A stretch of 64,000 nt of DNA from Citrobacter telavivensis. Its GTDB lineage: Bacteria > Pseudomonadota > Gammaproteobacteria > Enterobacterales > Enterobacteriaceae. Of the stretch, positions 1 to 8,064 are shown one piece after another. The translations under genes were made by a program, and so were the position numbers. The notes under the pieces are model-generated. The model ran no database searches. It was given only the letters and a program-made list of their open reading frames with translations, and was not told the origin of the DNA. The DNA lies in assembly GCA_009363175.1 (NCBI GenBank), contig CP045205.1, positions 1,054,001 to 1,118,000 of the forward strand, written 5' to 3'. Position 1 is the stretch's first letter; every line of letters starts with the position of its first letter.

Positions 1-871
1 GGAGGTTGAGACGCCCTGCATGAGTCAGGCGACGGTCACAGACATTAATCTGTTCCCGTTCGAAACGCGTTTCGTCGGCCCCGGCCATTCGCAGGGGATG
101 AACCTCTATTTAATGACCAGCCCGGAATACCACATGAAACGTCTGCTGGTGGCAGGGTGTGGTCCGGTCTTTCAGCTGTGCCGTAGTTTCCGTAATGAAG
201 AGATGGGGCGCCATCACAACCCTGAGTTCACGATGCTCGAGTGGTATCGTCCGCATTACGACATGTACCGGTTGATGAACGAGGTGGACGATCTGCTGCA
301 GCAGGTGCTGGAATGCCCGGCGGCGGAGAGCCTCTCTTATCAGCAGGCGTTCCAGCGTCATCTGGAGATAGACCCACTCTCTGCGGATAAAACGCAACTG
401 CGCGACGTCGCCGCGAAGCTGGATTTAAGCAACATTGCCGACACTGAAGAAGATCGCGATACCTTACTGCAACTGCTGTTTGCGATGGGCGTTGAGCCGC
501 ACATTGGCAAGGATAAGCCGACGTTTGTTTATCACTTCCCGGCAAGTCAGGCATCACTGGCGCAGATCAGTACGGAAGATCACCGCGTGGCGGAACGTTT
601 CGAGGTCTACTTCAAAGGTATTGAACTGGCGAATGGTTTCCATGAACTGACGGATGCGCGTGAACAGCAGCAGCGTTTTGAACAGGACAACCGCAAGCGC
701 GCCGCGCGCGGATTGCCGCAGCAGCCTATCGATAACAATTTGATCGAGGCGCTAAAGGTCGGCATGCCGGACTGCTCGGGTGTTGCGCTGGGCGTCGATC
801 GTCTGGTGATGCTGGCGCTGGGCGCGGAAAGCCTCGCGGAAGTGATTGCTTTTACGGTTGATCGTGCATAA
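1..871 (+). CDS. epmA: EF-P (R)-beta-lysine ligase EpmA, 5' truncated by window edge
   Basis: This is the C-terminal part of EpmA (GenX/PoxA/YjeA), a class II lysyl-tRNA synthetase paralogue that attaches (R)-beta-lysine to a conserved lysine of elongation factor P. The reading frame is already open at base 2 and reads EVETPC just before the first in-frame Met at base 20, so that Met is internal. The E. coli protein is 325 residues and about 289 codons are present here. Class II synthetase motifs are visible: FRNEEMGRHHNPEFTMLEWY (motif 2) and GVALGVDRLVMLALG (motif 3) near the end. It is convergent with mscM, as in E. coli. No oddity apart from the truncation. Confidence 0.96.
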   Translation, partial: EVETPCMSQATVTDINLFPFETRFVGPGHSQGMNLYLMTSPEYHMKRLLVAGCGPVFQLCRSFRNEEMGRHHNPEFTMLEWYRPHYDMYRLMNEVDDLLQQVLECPAAESLSYQQAFQRHLEIDPLSADKTQLRDVAAKLDLSNIADTEEDRDTLLQLLFAMGVEPHIGKDKPTFVYHFPASQASLAQISTEDHRVAERFEVYFKGIELANGFHELTDAREQQQRFEQDNRKRAARGLPQQPIDNNLIEALKVGMPDCSGVALGVDRLVMLALGAESLAEVIAFTVDRA

Positions 872-884
872 CGCGTTCTGATGT

Positions 885-919
885 GATGAAAAGCGGTGCG
901 TTGTGCACCACTTTTCATC
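885..919. terminator. Large stem-loop between convergent epmA and mscM
   Basis: GATGAAAAG(c)GGTGC pairs with GCACC(a)CTTTTCATC around a GTTGT loop, with one mismatch in the 15-base arms. It lies between two convergent genes, so it could end transcription from both sides. No strong uninterrupted T-run follows, so the call is tentative. Confidence 0.45.
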
Positions 920-962
920 TCTACAAGCCCGTTCCGTCTGCCCTGCCGGGTATGACGAAGAC

Positions 963-3900
963 TTACAAACTCCCCGCCGGGCGACTTCTTCTGCCGGCAG
1001 AACTGAGCGTTTTCCCCGTTTGTCTGCCATTCAAACTCTCCAGACGCATCTGGAACGGTGGGAACGGCATATCGATACCGTGCTCGCGGAAGCCTGCCAG
1101 AATCAACTGGTGGATTTCATGGCGCAGCGGCATACGGTGACCCATCTCGGCGGCATAGATACGCAGCTCAAAGATCTGGATCCCTTGCTGGAGATCGACC
1201 AGGAAGACTTCCGGTGCCGGGTTGTCGATCACCAGTGAGCAGCGGTGCGCGGCGGTCAGCAGGATCTGCGTCACCTCTTCGCTGTTCACATCGGACGGTG
1301 CCGGAATGGTCAGCACCACACGCGTCACGGAATCGGACAGCGACCAGTTGATGAACTGCTCGGTGATAAACGCTTTGTTCGGCACGATGATCTCTTTGCG
1401 ATCCCAGTCGCTGATGGTGGTCGCGCGGGTATTGATCTTCGTTACGCTGCCGGTCAGATCGCGAATGGTCACCGTATCGCCAATACGAATCGGTTTTTCG
1501 AACAGGATGATCAGGCCGGAGATAAAGTTGGCGAAGATTTCCTGCAAGCCAAAGCCCAGACCAACACCGAGTGCCGCCACCAGCCATTGCAGTTTTGCCC
1601 ACTCAATCCCAATCATCGAGAAGCCCACCAGACCGCCAATCAGCATCAGCAGGTACTTGGTGATGGTAGTGATGGCGTAGCCGGTACCCGGCGTGAGATC
1701 GAGGTGTTGCAGCAACGCCAGTTCGAGAAGCGCAGGCAGATTACGCACCAGTTGGGTGGTGATGATAAACACCAGAATGGCGATCAGCACCGCACCCAGC
1801 GTAATGGGCTCTAAACTTTCGACCCCCTGTACCGTAGAGGTGACGTCCCACAGCGAGATGTTTTCGAGGAAGCCGAATGCGGAATGAATTTCCGACCACA
1901 GCACAATGACCGACAGCAGGGCGATCAGCATCAGAATGGAACGTACCAGACGTAGCGACTGGGTGCTGATGGCGTCAAGGTCGACTTCGCTCTCGTCAAC
2001 GTCAATGGTCCCTTCCAGGCTGGTTGAATGGGCTGGTTCCTCTTCGCCACGCGCGCGCTGGGCCAGCATTTCCGCGCGACGATGCTTGGCGCGGTCAAAG
2101 GCCAGTCTGCGGCGTTGAATGAGCATCCAGCGGCGAATGACGTGGTAAATCACCAGTAGCAGGAACCAGATGGCAACGGAGGTTTCCAGTCGCGCCAGCA
2201 GCGCCTGCGATGTCGCCAGATAACCCACGGCAGCCGCCAGTATCGCGACCACCGGTGCGCCAATCATCAGGTTCCACAGCATGCTGTTCACAATATTATC
2301 GCCGCTGCCCTCTTTATCGAGATAGAGCGGAATGCCGGCTTTTTTCAGGCTCAGGGTAACCAGCGCCAGCGCACCGCAAATCAGAATAAAGCACAGACGA
2401 CCGAGTGAGCCGGAGAACTCACGATCGTTCAGATTATCGAACATGATGAGCGCCATGATCAGCGGCACAATAAGCCCGATACTCATCAGGTAATAACGCA
2501 TTGCGCGTGACACGCGTTCGCGCGGCCAGCCGAAGTGGGCAATAAACAGGCCATTTGGCCGGGCAAACGCCGCACAAATCATCACGACCCACAGCAGCGG
2601 TACTGTCGCCGTGACGCCATCGCCTATCGCAACGGCAAGAGGATAAGGCCAGGCTTCGCGCAGTCCATATCCCAGCGTCATCCACAGTACCGGCAGCGGA
2701 GAGGCCACCAGTATCGACCAGAACACGGTACGCAGCGTGAGCCAGAAGTGGTCCTGCGTCACCTTGCCCACTCTGGCGGCGGAACGTTCCAGAAAACGGG
2801 TGAAGTGGCGACGTGAGTAAATACTGAAACCGACCAGAATCAACGCGCCAAACAGCGGTAGCAGGGTATCCCTGCTGGTCAGCATCATCAGACTGGCCTG
2901 ACCTAACTGGCTGAAGGTGTCGAGTGAGATCAATCGACGCAGATCCTGCACGATATCTATCGGCCACGAGAAAGACATTGGGCGAACATCAGAGGTCCAG
3001 AACAGATAGCGGTGGGTCGCTTCGTTCACCTCTTTCAGCGCATCCTCAAGCTGACTATTGGACACTTTCAGTTTGGTCAGCTCGAGGATTAACGTGTCGC
3101 CGCCCTGTAACAACGAATTCAGCAGTTCGCGTTGGGTGCGCAGCTGCGCTTCAAGAATACGGTTTTGTTCCGCAGTGAGCGGTTGTCCGTCCGCCTGATG
3201 GAGCTGGCGCAGCTGAGGCTGTTTGTTGAGTTGATCTTCATAGCGCAGACGCTGGACGCGCAGTTGCGCCATTTCGGTATCCAGCTGCTGGGGTTTAGGC
3301 ATTTCCGGCAGACGCGCCACCTGAGCGCGTAACGCTTCGCCCAACAGGTTAGACGAACCTAACCACTGCGACTGTTCGCGAAGTGTCGTTAATGCCTGAC
3401 GTACCTGCTGAGTCTGACTGGCGGCCTGACGTTGCTGAGAGGCGACGAGATCCATGCGCTGAGCCTGCTGATTCAGCGCGGCTGACAGTTCCCGGTTCAC
3501 TTTGAACTGGGCAACAATGTCCGGCGGTAAATCAGCGCTGTTCTCTGCCAGGAGCTCGGTGCTTTCCAGCGCGCGTTCAGCTTCACGCTGACGCTGGCTG
3601 TTGAGCTGATTGCGCAGAGCCTGTAAATACGCATCCAGTTGCTGACTCTGTTTTTCCGCCAGTTCGGAGCGCATACGCGCCAGTTCCTGACGGTTGTTAG
3701 CCGAAAGCTGCGCCAGCTCCAGCTCATCAACCAGCGCTTTCAGGCGGGCGGATTCCGCCTGCATACTGAAATTTTGTGCCTGGTTGAGCGGGGTGTTGCC
3801 GGTGGCGGTACCGATGCGGCGCTCAATCTCATTGAGCTGTCGACGGGCATCGGTTTGCTGCTGGGGCAGTTGGCTCAGCGAGTCGGCAATCTCACGGGCG

Positions 3901-4289
3901 CGCTCTTGCTCCTGCTGGGCCTGACGGCTTTTTTCCAGCAGTTGACTGCTAACCTGAAGGATTTCCTGATTCAGCGCATCGGTCGTCATGCCCGGCGACA
4001 CGCTGCGGGGTTCATCGCGCAGGTTGGTTAACTGCGCGCGCAGACTGGCGGACATTTTCGGGAAGTTATCGATAACCTGCTGGTATTGCTGAACGCGCTC
4101 GAGAGAACCTTTGCGTTCATCAAGCGCGTTCAACGCAGACTGAAGGGCTTCGACGACATCGGGCTGGGCAGGCTTTGCGGATTTTGCCTGCTCCAGTTCC
4201 TGGGTGATTTGTTTGGCGTCGGGGGCGGTTGCAGCGTACGCCCCCAGGCTGAGGCACCAGGCCATCAGAAACGTTATAATCAGGCGCAC
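963..4289 (-). CDS. mscM: Miniconductance mechanosensitive channel MscM (YjeP)
   Basis: The product is 1108 residues, against 1107 in E. coli MscM. It is a large MscS-family channel of the inner membrane that opens under osmotic down-shock. The N-terminus has a cleavable signal peptide (MRLIITFLMAWCLSLGAYAA), followed by a long periplasmic region rich in Gln, Leu and coiled-coil heptads (about 25-480). Many hydrophobic helices follow from about residue 490, and the C-terminal MscS core contains GLGFGLQEIFANFISGLI and the beta-domain GDTVTIRDLTG. It lies downstream of psd on the same strand with a 66-base gap, so the two probably form the psd-mscM operon known from E. coli. Confidence 0.97.
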   Translation of the reverse strand: MRLIITFLMAWCLSLGAYAATAPDAKQITQELEQAKSAKPAQPDVVEALQSALNALDERKGSLERVQQYQQVIDNFPKMSASLRAQLTNLRDEPRSVSPGMTTDALNQEILQVSSQLLEKSRQAQQEQERAREIADSLSQLPQQQTDARRQLNEIERRIGTATGNTPLNQAQNFSMQAESARLKALVDELELAQLSANNRQELARMRSELAEKQSQQLDAYLQALRNQLNSQRQREAERALESTELLAENSADLPPDIVAQFKVNRELSAALNQQAQRMDLVASQQRQAASQTQQVRQALTTLREQSQWLGSSNLLGEALRAQVARLPEMPKPQQLDTEMAQLRVQRLRYEDQLNKQPQLRQLHQADGQPLTAEQNRILEAQLRTQRELLNSLLQGGDTLILELTKLKVSNSQLEDALKEVNEATHRYLFWTSDVRPMSFSWPIDIVQDLRRLISLDTFSQLGQASLMMLTSRDTLLPLFGALILVGFSIYSRRHFTRFLERSAARVGKVTQDHFWLTLRTVFWSILVASPLPVLWMTLGYGLREAWPYPLAVAIGDGVTATVPLLWVVMICAAFARPNGLFIAHFGWPRERVSRAMRYYLMSIGLIVPLIMALIMFDNLNDREFSGSLGRLCFILICGALALVTLSLKKAGIPLYLDKEGSGDNIVNSMLWNLMIGAPVVAILAAAVGYLATSQALLARLETSVAIWFLLLVIYHVIRRWMLIQRRRLAFDRAKHRRAEMLAQRARGEEEPAHSTSLEGTIDVDESEVDLDAISTQSLRLVRSILMLIALLSVIVLWSEIHSAFGFLENISLWDVTSTVQGVESLEPITLGAVLIAILVFIITTQLVRNLPALLELALLQHLDLTPGTGYAITTITKYLLMLIGGLVGFSMIGIEWAKLQWLVAALGVGLGFGLQEIFANFISGLIILFEKPIRIGDTVTIRDLTGSVTKINTRATTISDWDRKEIIVPNKAFITEQFINWSLSDSVTRVVLTIPAPSDVNSEEVTQILLTAAHRCSLVIDNPAPEVFLVDLQQGIQIFELRIYAAEMGHRMPLRHEIHQLILAGFREHGIDMPFPPFQMRLESLNGRQTGKTLSSAGRRSRPAGSL

Positions 4290-4355
4290 AGCAGCTTCCC
4301 TCTACACGTCATCATTTAAGCGGCTTGATGCTTCTCGCATGATGCTATGTATGTA

Positions 4356-5324
4356 TTAAGTTTCGTCTTTCTTATCGTCGACCAGCGGACTGGCGTCGTG
4401 CTCGGCGTTAATTTCTTCTTCCGGTAACGGTGCAGGTTCCGCTTCTGGCATCACAAACGTTTCGGTAGATATCGCCAGCGGCTGACCAATTTTGGTCACG
4501 GAAAGGCTTTCAAGCTGCTCGACCAGATTCACTTTGCCCGGTGCGAACAGATTGATTACGGTGGAACCCAGCTTGAAGCGGCCCATTTCCTGACCTTTCA
4601 GCAGTGCAACCGAACCTTCACTTTCGCCCGCAGGCCAGGTCCAGCGTTTGATCACGCCTTCGCGCGGCGGCGTGATGGTCCCTGCCCAGACGGTTTCGAT
4701 ACTGCCAACAATCGTAGCACCGACCAGAATTTGCGCCATTGGGCCAAACTCAGTATCGAACAGGCAGATAACACGTTCATTACGGGCAAACAGGTTTGGG
4801 ACGTTCTGGGCGGTCAGATGGTTGACCGAGAACAGATCGCCCGGCACATAGATCATCTCACGCAGAATACCGTTGCACGGCATGTGTACGCGGTGGTAGT
4901 CGCGCGGTGACAGATAGGTGGTCACAAACGAACCGTTGCGGAAAAGATCCGCCATCAGGTAGTTGCCTGCCAGCAGGGCTTCCAGACTGTAGTTGTGGCC
5001 TTTAGCCTGCAGGAGCTTATCTTCTTCGATAGCGCCTAACTGGCTGATGACGCCGTCAGCCGGCATGACCAGTACGTTTGGATCGGTATTCAGCGGGCGA
5101 ACGTCGTCACGCAGTGGACGGACAAAGAAATCATTGAATGAGCGGTAGCTGGCGGTATCCGGCTTCTGCGCTTCTTTCATATCGACCTTGTAGTACTTCA
5201 CGAACAGATCGATAACCAGTTTAGTCAGCCATCCCGCTCGTTTGCTCGCGCCCCAGCCCGCCAGGCGAGTGAGCCATAGTTTCGGCAGAATGTATTGTAG
5301 CGAAAGTTTAAATGAGTTTAACAA
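4356..5324 (-). CDS. psd: Phosphatidylserine decarboxylase proenzyme
   Basis: Psd decarboxylates phosphatidylserine to phosphatidylethanolamine, the main phospholipid of the inner membrane. The 322-residue proenzyme has the autocleavage motif LGST at residues 252-255; cutting between Gly253 and Ser254 gives a beta chain and an alpha chain with an N-terminal pyruvoyl group. Other family blocks visible are FFVRPLRDDVRPL, VMPADGVISQ and YLSPRDYHRVHMP. The C-terminal tail after about residue 288 is acidic and proline-rich. It sits between rsgA and mscM on the same strand, as in E. coli, and probably heads an operon with mscM. Confidence 0.98.
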   Translation of the reverse strand: MLNSFKLSLQYILPKLWLTRLAGWGASKRAGWLTKLVIDLFVKYYKVDMKEAQKPDTASYRSFNDFFVRPLRDDVRPLNTDPNVLVMPADGVISQLGAIEEDKLLQAKGHNYSLEALLAGNYLMADLFRNGSFVTTYLSPRDYHRVHMPCNGILREMIYVPGDLFSVNHLTAQNVPNLFARNERVICLFDTEFGPMAQILVGATIVGSIETVWAGTITPPREGVIKRWTWPAGESEGSVALLKGQEMGRFKLGSTVINLFAPGKVNLVEQLESLSVTKIGQPLAISTETFVMPEAEPAPLPEEEINAEHDASPLVDDKKDET

Positions 5325-5356
5325 GGTAGCCTCCAGGCCATTGTTTTATCGTTCCT

Positions 5357-5378
5357 GATCCGGCGTTCGCACCGGATC
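5357..5378. other. Stem-loop between rsgA and psd
   Basis: GATCCGG (5357-5363) pairs perfectly with CCGGATC (5372-5378) around an 8-base loop. No T-run follows in either direction, so it is not a standard terminator. It could be a REP-like element or an mRNA end-stabilising hairpin upstream of psd. Confidence 0.4.
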
Positions 5379-5419
5379 CTGAAAAAGGGGGACGATTCTA
5401 GCGATGCTTAGCTTAGTTG

Positions 5420-6472
5420 TCAGTCATCGGTATCAGAAAAGTTTTTACGCGTTTTTACCTGCGACATACTTTCAAGAATACGGTGATAATTTTCGAAACG
5501 GGTTTCCGCAATTTTCCCGTCTTCAACGGCAGCACGGATGGCGCAGCCTGGGTCTGCGTCGTGCTTACAGTCACGATATTTACACCGTCCCAGATAGTCA
5601 TGAAATTCGACAAAGCCGTGGGTGATTTGTTCCGGCTCCAGGTGCCACAGACCGAACTCTCGCACGCCAGGGGAATCAATGACATCGCCGCCATGCGGGA
5701 AGTGATAGAGACGGGCAGCGGTGGTGGTGTGCTGTCCCAGACCGGAGTTGTCGGAAACATCGTTGGTAAGAATGGCTTTCTGCAGCCCCAGCAGCGCGTT
5801 GAGCAGGCTGGATTTGCCGACGCCGGACTGGCCAGCAAAGATGCTGATACGCCCTGTCAGCGCTTCTTCCAACGGTTTCAGACCATCCTGAGTATGGCTG
5901 GAGACCATCAGCACGCGATAACCGATATGACGATAGATATCCATCTGCTCATTCACAAAAGCGAGGCTTTCGTCATTCAGCAGATCGATTTTGTTGAGCA
6001 CGATGATGGGTTCAACCTGCAATGTCTCGCAGGCCACCAGATACCTGTCGATAATATTGAGTGACAGCTCCGGTAAAATCGCGGAGACAATGACAATCTG
6101 GTCGATGTTGGCGGCAATCGGTTTTACGCCATCGTAAAAGTCCGGGCGCGTCAGTACCGAGGTACGTTCATGTACCGCCTCGACGATGCCTTTGACGTTG
6201 ACACCTTCCGCCGCCGTTTTACCGGGACGCCAGACCACGCGGTCGCCGGTTACCAGCGAACGGATTGTGCGACGAATATTGCAGCGATGAATTTCACCGT
6301 CGGCAGATTCGACGTCGGCGTGCATGCCAAAACGGCTAATGACGATACCTTCAGCGGTCTCGCCAAACAGGTTGTCATCGTAGTCTGGCTTCTCCTTAGA
6401 CGTTTTAAGACGACGCTGGTGATTAGCGTTCACGCGGCGCTGTTGGCCTTTGGAGAGTTTATTTTTACTCAA
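5420..6472 (-). CDS. rsgA: Ribosome small-subunit maturation GTPase RsgA
   Basis: RsgA is a circularly permuted GTPase that acts late in 30S subunit assembly. Starting at the TTG at 6472 gives MSKNKLSKGQQ and 350 residues, the E. coli length. An AGGAG nine bases upstream supports that start; an in-frame ATG further up would add 17 residues (to 6523) and is less likely. The OB domain occupies about 35-105. G4 (NKID, 160-163) precedes G1 (GQSGVGKS, 214-221) and G3 (DSPG, 266-269), which is the permuted order. A C-terminal zinc site uses Cys297, Cys302, His304 and Cys310. It is divergent from orn. Confidence 0.97.
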   Translation of the reverse strand: MSKNKLSKGQQRRVNANHQRRLKTSKEKPDYDDNLFGETAEGIVISRFGMHADVESADGEIHRCNIRRTIRSLVTGDRVVWRPGKTAAEGVNVKGIVEAVHERTSVLTRPDFYDGVKPIAANIDQIVIVSAILPELSLNIIDRYLVACETLQVEPIIVLNKIDLLNDESLAFVNEQMDIYRHIGYRVLMVSSHTQDGLKPLEEALTGRISIFAGQSGVGKSSLLNALLGLQKAILTNDVSDNSGLGQHTTTAARLYHFPHGGDVIDSPGVREFGLWHLEPEQITHGFVEFHDYLGRCKYRDCKHDADPGCAIRAAVEDGKIAETRFENYHRILESMSQVKTRKNFSDTDD

Positions 6473-6578
6473 TCGTACTGGCTCCTGGTCGCCCATGTTG
6501 GGCAAAACATCTATGATACACACAATTCTAGATGAGAGTAGTCACACTGAATGTGACGTATGAGGGGTGGAAAATAGC

Positions 6579-7124
6579 ATGAGTGCCAATGAAAACAACC
6601 TGATTTGGATTGATCTTGAGATGACCGGTCTGGATCCCGAGCGCGATCGCATAATTGAAATCGCCACGCTGGTCACCGATGCCAACCTGAATATTCTGGC
6701 AGAAGGGCCGACCATCGCTGTTCATCAGTCCGATGAACAACTGGCGCTGATGGATGACTGGAACGTGCGTACCCATACCGGCAGCGGGCTGGTGGAACGT
6801 GTGAAGGCGAGCACGATGGGCGATCGCGAAGCGGAACTGGCGACGCTTGAGTTTCTGAAAGCGTGGGTGCCGGCGGGTAAGTCACCGATCTGCGGGAACA
6901 GCATTGGGCAGGATCGCCGCTTTTTGTTTAAGTACATGCCGGAACTGGAAGCGTATTTCCATTACCGCTACCTGGATGTGAGCACGCTGAAAGAGCTGGC
7001 GCGTCGCTGGAAACCCGAAATTCTGGACGGTTTGAGCAAGGAGGGATCGCATAAGGCGATGGACGATATCCGCGAGTCGGTGGCGGAACTGGCTTATTAC
7101 CGTGAGAACTTTATAAAGTTGTAA
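6579..7124 (+). CDS. orn: Oligoribonuclease
   Basis: Orn is a DEDDh 3'-5' exoribonuclease that degrades two-to-five-nucleotide RNAs to mononucleotides and also turns over pGpG. The product is 181 residues from the ATG at 6579, the same as E. coli; a GAGGGG lies upstream. Catalytic residues seen are Asp12 and Glu14 (DLEMTGLD), Asp112 (GQDRRF) and His158 with Asp163 (HKAMDDIRES). An in-frame GTG at 6567 would add four residues (MENS) and is not favoured. It is transcribed away from rsgA and ends at a strong terminator. Confidence 0.98.
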   Translation: MSANENNLIWIDLEMTGLDPERDRIIEIATLVTDANLNILAEGPTIAVHQSDEQLALMDDWNVRTHTGSGLVERVKASTMGDREAELATLEFLKAWVPAGKSPICGNSIGQDRRFLFKYMPELEAYFHYRYLDVSTLKELARRWKPEILDGLSKEGSHKAMDDIRESVAELAYYRENFIKL

Positions 7125-7132
7125 GTTTGCTA

Positions 7133-7160
7133 CCCGACAGGCTTGCACTGTCGGGTTTTT
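7133..7160 (+). terminator. Rho-independent terminator of orn
   Basis: CCCGACAG (7133-7140) and CTGTCGGG (7148-7155) form a perfect 8-bp stem around GCTTGCA, followed directly by five Ts. It lies eight bases after the orn stop codon. Confidence 0.92.
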
Positions 7161-7233
7161 GTCGCTAAATTGTGCAGCCTGCTGCTTAATTAATCACTTG
7201 AACCTGATTTCAAAAAAATCGCTTTTAGAGGGG

Positions 7234-7261
7234 TTGCAGGCGGGAAGATTTCTCGTATAAT
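7234..7261 (+). promoter_or_regulatory. Sigma-70 promoter of the tRNA-Gly operon
   Basis: TTGCAG (7234-7239) and TATAAT (7256-7261) are separated by 16 bases. The -10 hexamer is followed by the GC-rich discriminator GCGCCTCCCG, a hallmark of stringently controlled stable-RNA promoters. It is about 50 bases upstream of the first tRNA-Gly gene. Confidence 0.85.
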
Positions 7262-7310
7262 GCGCCTCCCGTAACGACAGAGAATTACACGTTACGACAG
7301 CAACAAATTT

Positions 7311-7386
<76 letters not shown>

Positions 7387-7449
7387 AAATTTGAAAGTGC
7401 TTGTTTAGCACGGACCACCCAATCGCAGGATTTCGAATTGCGACAAGGC
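7387..7449 (+). repeat. 63-base spacer repeat, first copy
   Basis: The 63 bases after the first tRNA-Gly (7387-7449) recur without change after the second tRNA-Gly (7562-7624), an offset of 175 bases. The repeat unit therefore comprises tRNA plus spacer, showing that the array grew by tandem duplication. After this point the first spacer continues directly with a CGCCGTAGCGGTTCG stretch, while the second carries an additional structured element. Confidence 0.9.
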
Positions 7450-7485
7450 AGTCAACGCCGTAGCGGTTCGAAAGACAAAGATTAT

Positions 7486-7561
<76 letters not shown>

Positions 7562-7624
7562 AAATTTGAAAGTGCTTGTTTAGCACGGACCACCCAATCG
7601 CAGGATTTCGAATTGCGACAAGGC
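7562..7624 (+). repeat. 63-base spacer repeat, second copy
   Basis: Exact copy of 7387-7449. It runs straight into the structured RtT-like element at 7623-7689. Confidence 0.9.
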
Positions 7625-7689
7625 GGCAAGAAAACGAATCCTTGAGAGCTTACAAAAGTAAGTGACTAAGGTGAGTGAAAGCAGCCAGC
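7623..7689 (+). repeat. RtT-like structured dispersed repeat, copy 1
   Basis: The element starts GCGGCAAG and ends GCAGCCAGC. Its centre folds into a hairpin, CTTAC-AAAA-GTAAG (7649-7662), nested inside CCTT (7640-7643) and AAGG (7668-7671). A second copy with the same layout lies at 21907-21973. From memory it resembles the RtT RNA family first seen in the tyrT transcript and dispersed in enterobacteria; an Rfam RF00391 search would settle the name. Here it is embedded in a tRNA transcript. Confidence 0.6.
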
Positions 7690-7718
7690 ACCGTAGCGGT
7701 TCGGAAGACAAAGATTAA

Positions 7719-7794
<76 letters not shown>

Positions 7795-7881
7795 AATTTC
7801 TTATCTCCAGAAAATCAACCACAGTACATTTTTGTATTGGGGTCATTTTATTTTGCCTTTGTCACATTCTTGTGAACAGAG

Positions 7882-7890
7882 TTATCCACA
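7882..7890 (+). promoter_or_regulatory. Consensus DnaA box
   Basis: TTATCCACA is identical to the strongest DnaA-binding 9-mer (oriC R1 type). It lies in the datA-position intergenic region. Confidence 0.85.
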
Positions 7891-8042
7891 GCTTAAGATT
7901 TTTCTTTGGAATAATCAGATACTTCGCCGGGTGAATAGTTTTTCTTTAACTGTCTGAAATCATAGTTAAAATTAAGATTGCAAATTGTTAATGCGATCAC
8001 TTGACGATTTTCTCGTTCTTGAATAGCAATGTGTTTTTATTT

Positions 8043-8051
8043 TTATTCACA
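8043..8051 (+). promoter_or_regulatory. DnaA box with adjacent inverted box
   Basis: TTATTCACA fits the DnaA consensus TTWTNCACA. Three bases on, TGTGGAAGA (8055-8063) is an inverted box with one mismatch, giving a convergent pair just after the queG stop codon. Confidence 0.7.
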
Positions 8052-8064
8052 GCCTGTGGAAGAT

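Larger units (their letters stand above)
7795..8064. other. datA: Gene-free region, probable datA (DnaA-titration locus)
   Basis: This 270-base AT-rich stretch between the third tRNA-Gly and queG has no credible ORF. In E. coli this position holds datA, the high-affinity DnaA site cluster that with IHF stimulates hydrolysis of DnaA-bound ATP and limits replication initiation. The sequence supports the assignment: a perfect DnaA box TTATCCACA at 7882-7890, a second box TTATTCACA at 8043-8051 and an inverted one-mismatch box TGTGGAAGA at 8055-8063. A weaker inverted match, TGTGAACAG, is at 7871-7879. An imperfect IHF match (7 of 9 fixed positions) lies at 7981-7993. Function is inferred from synteny and boxes. 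Confidence 0.75.

Noticed and set aside
20..871. epmA beginning at the Met at base 20
   Set aside because: The frame is open upstream of it and reads EVETPC, which belongs to the family sequence, so this Met is internal.
885..919. Stem-loop after epmA as a riboswitch
   Set aside because: It is downstream of one gene and in the 3' region of the convergent one, so it cannot control a leader.
7795..8064. Integration site for a genomic island at the 3' end of the tRNA-Gly array
   Set aside because: No integrase or duplicated tRNA end was found; the region fits datA and the neighbouring gene order is conserved.
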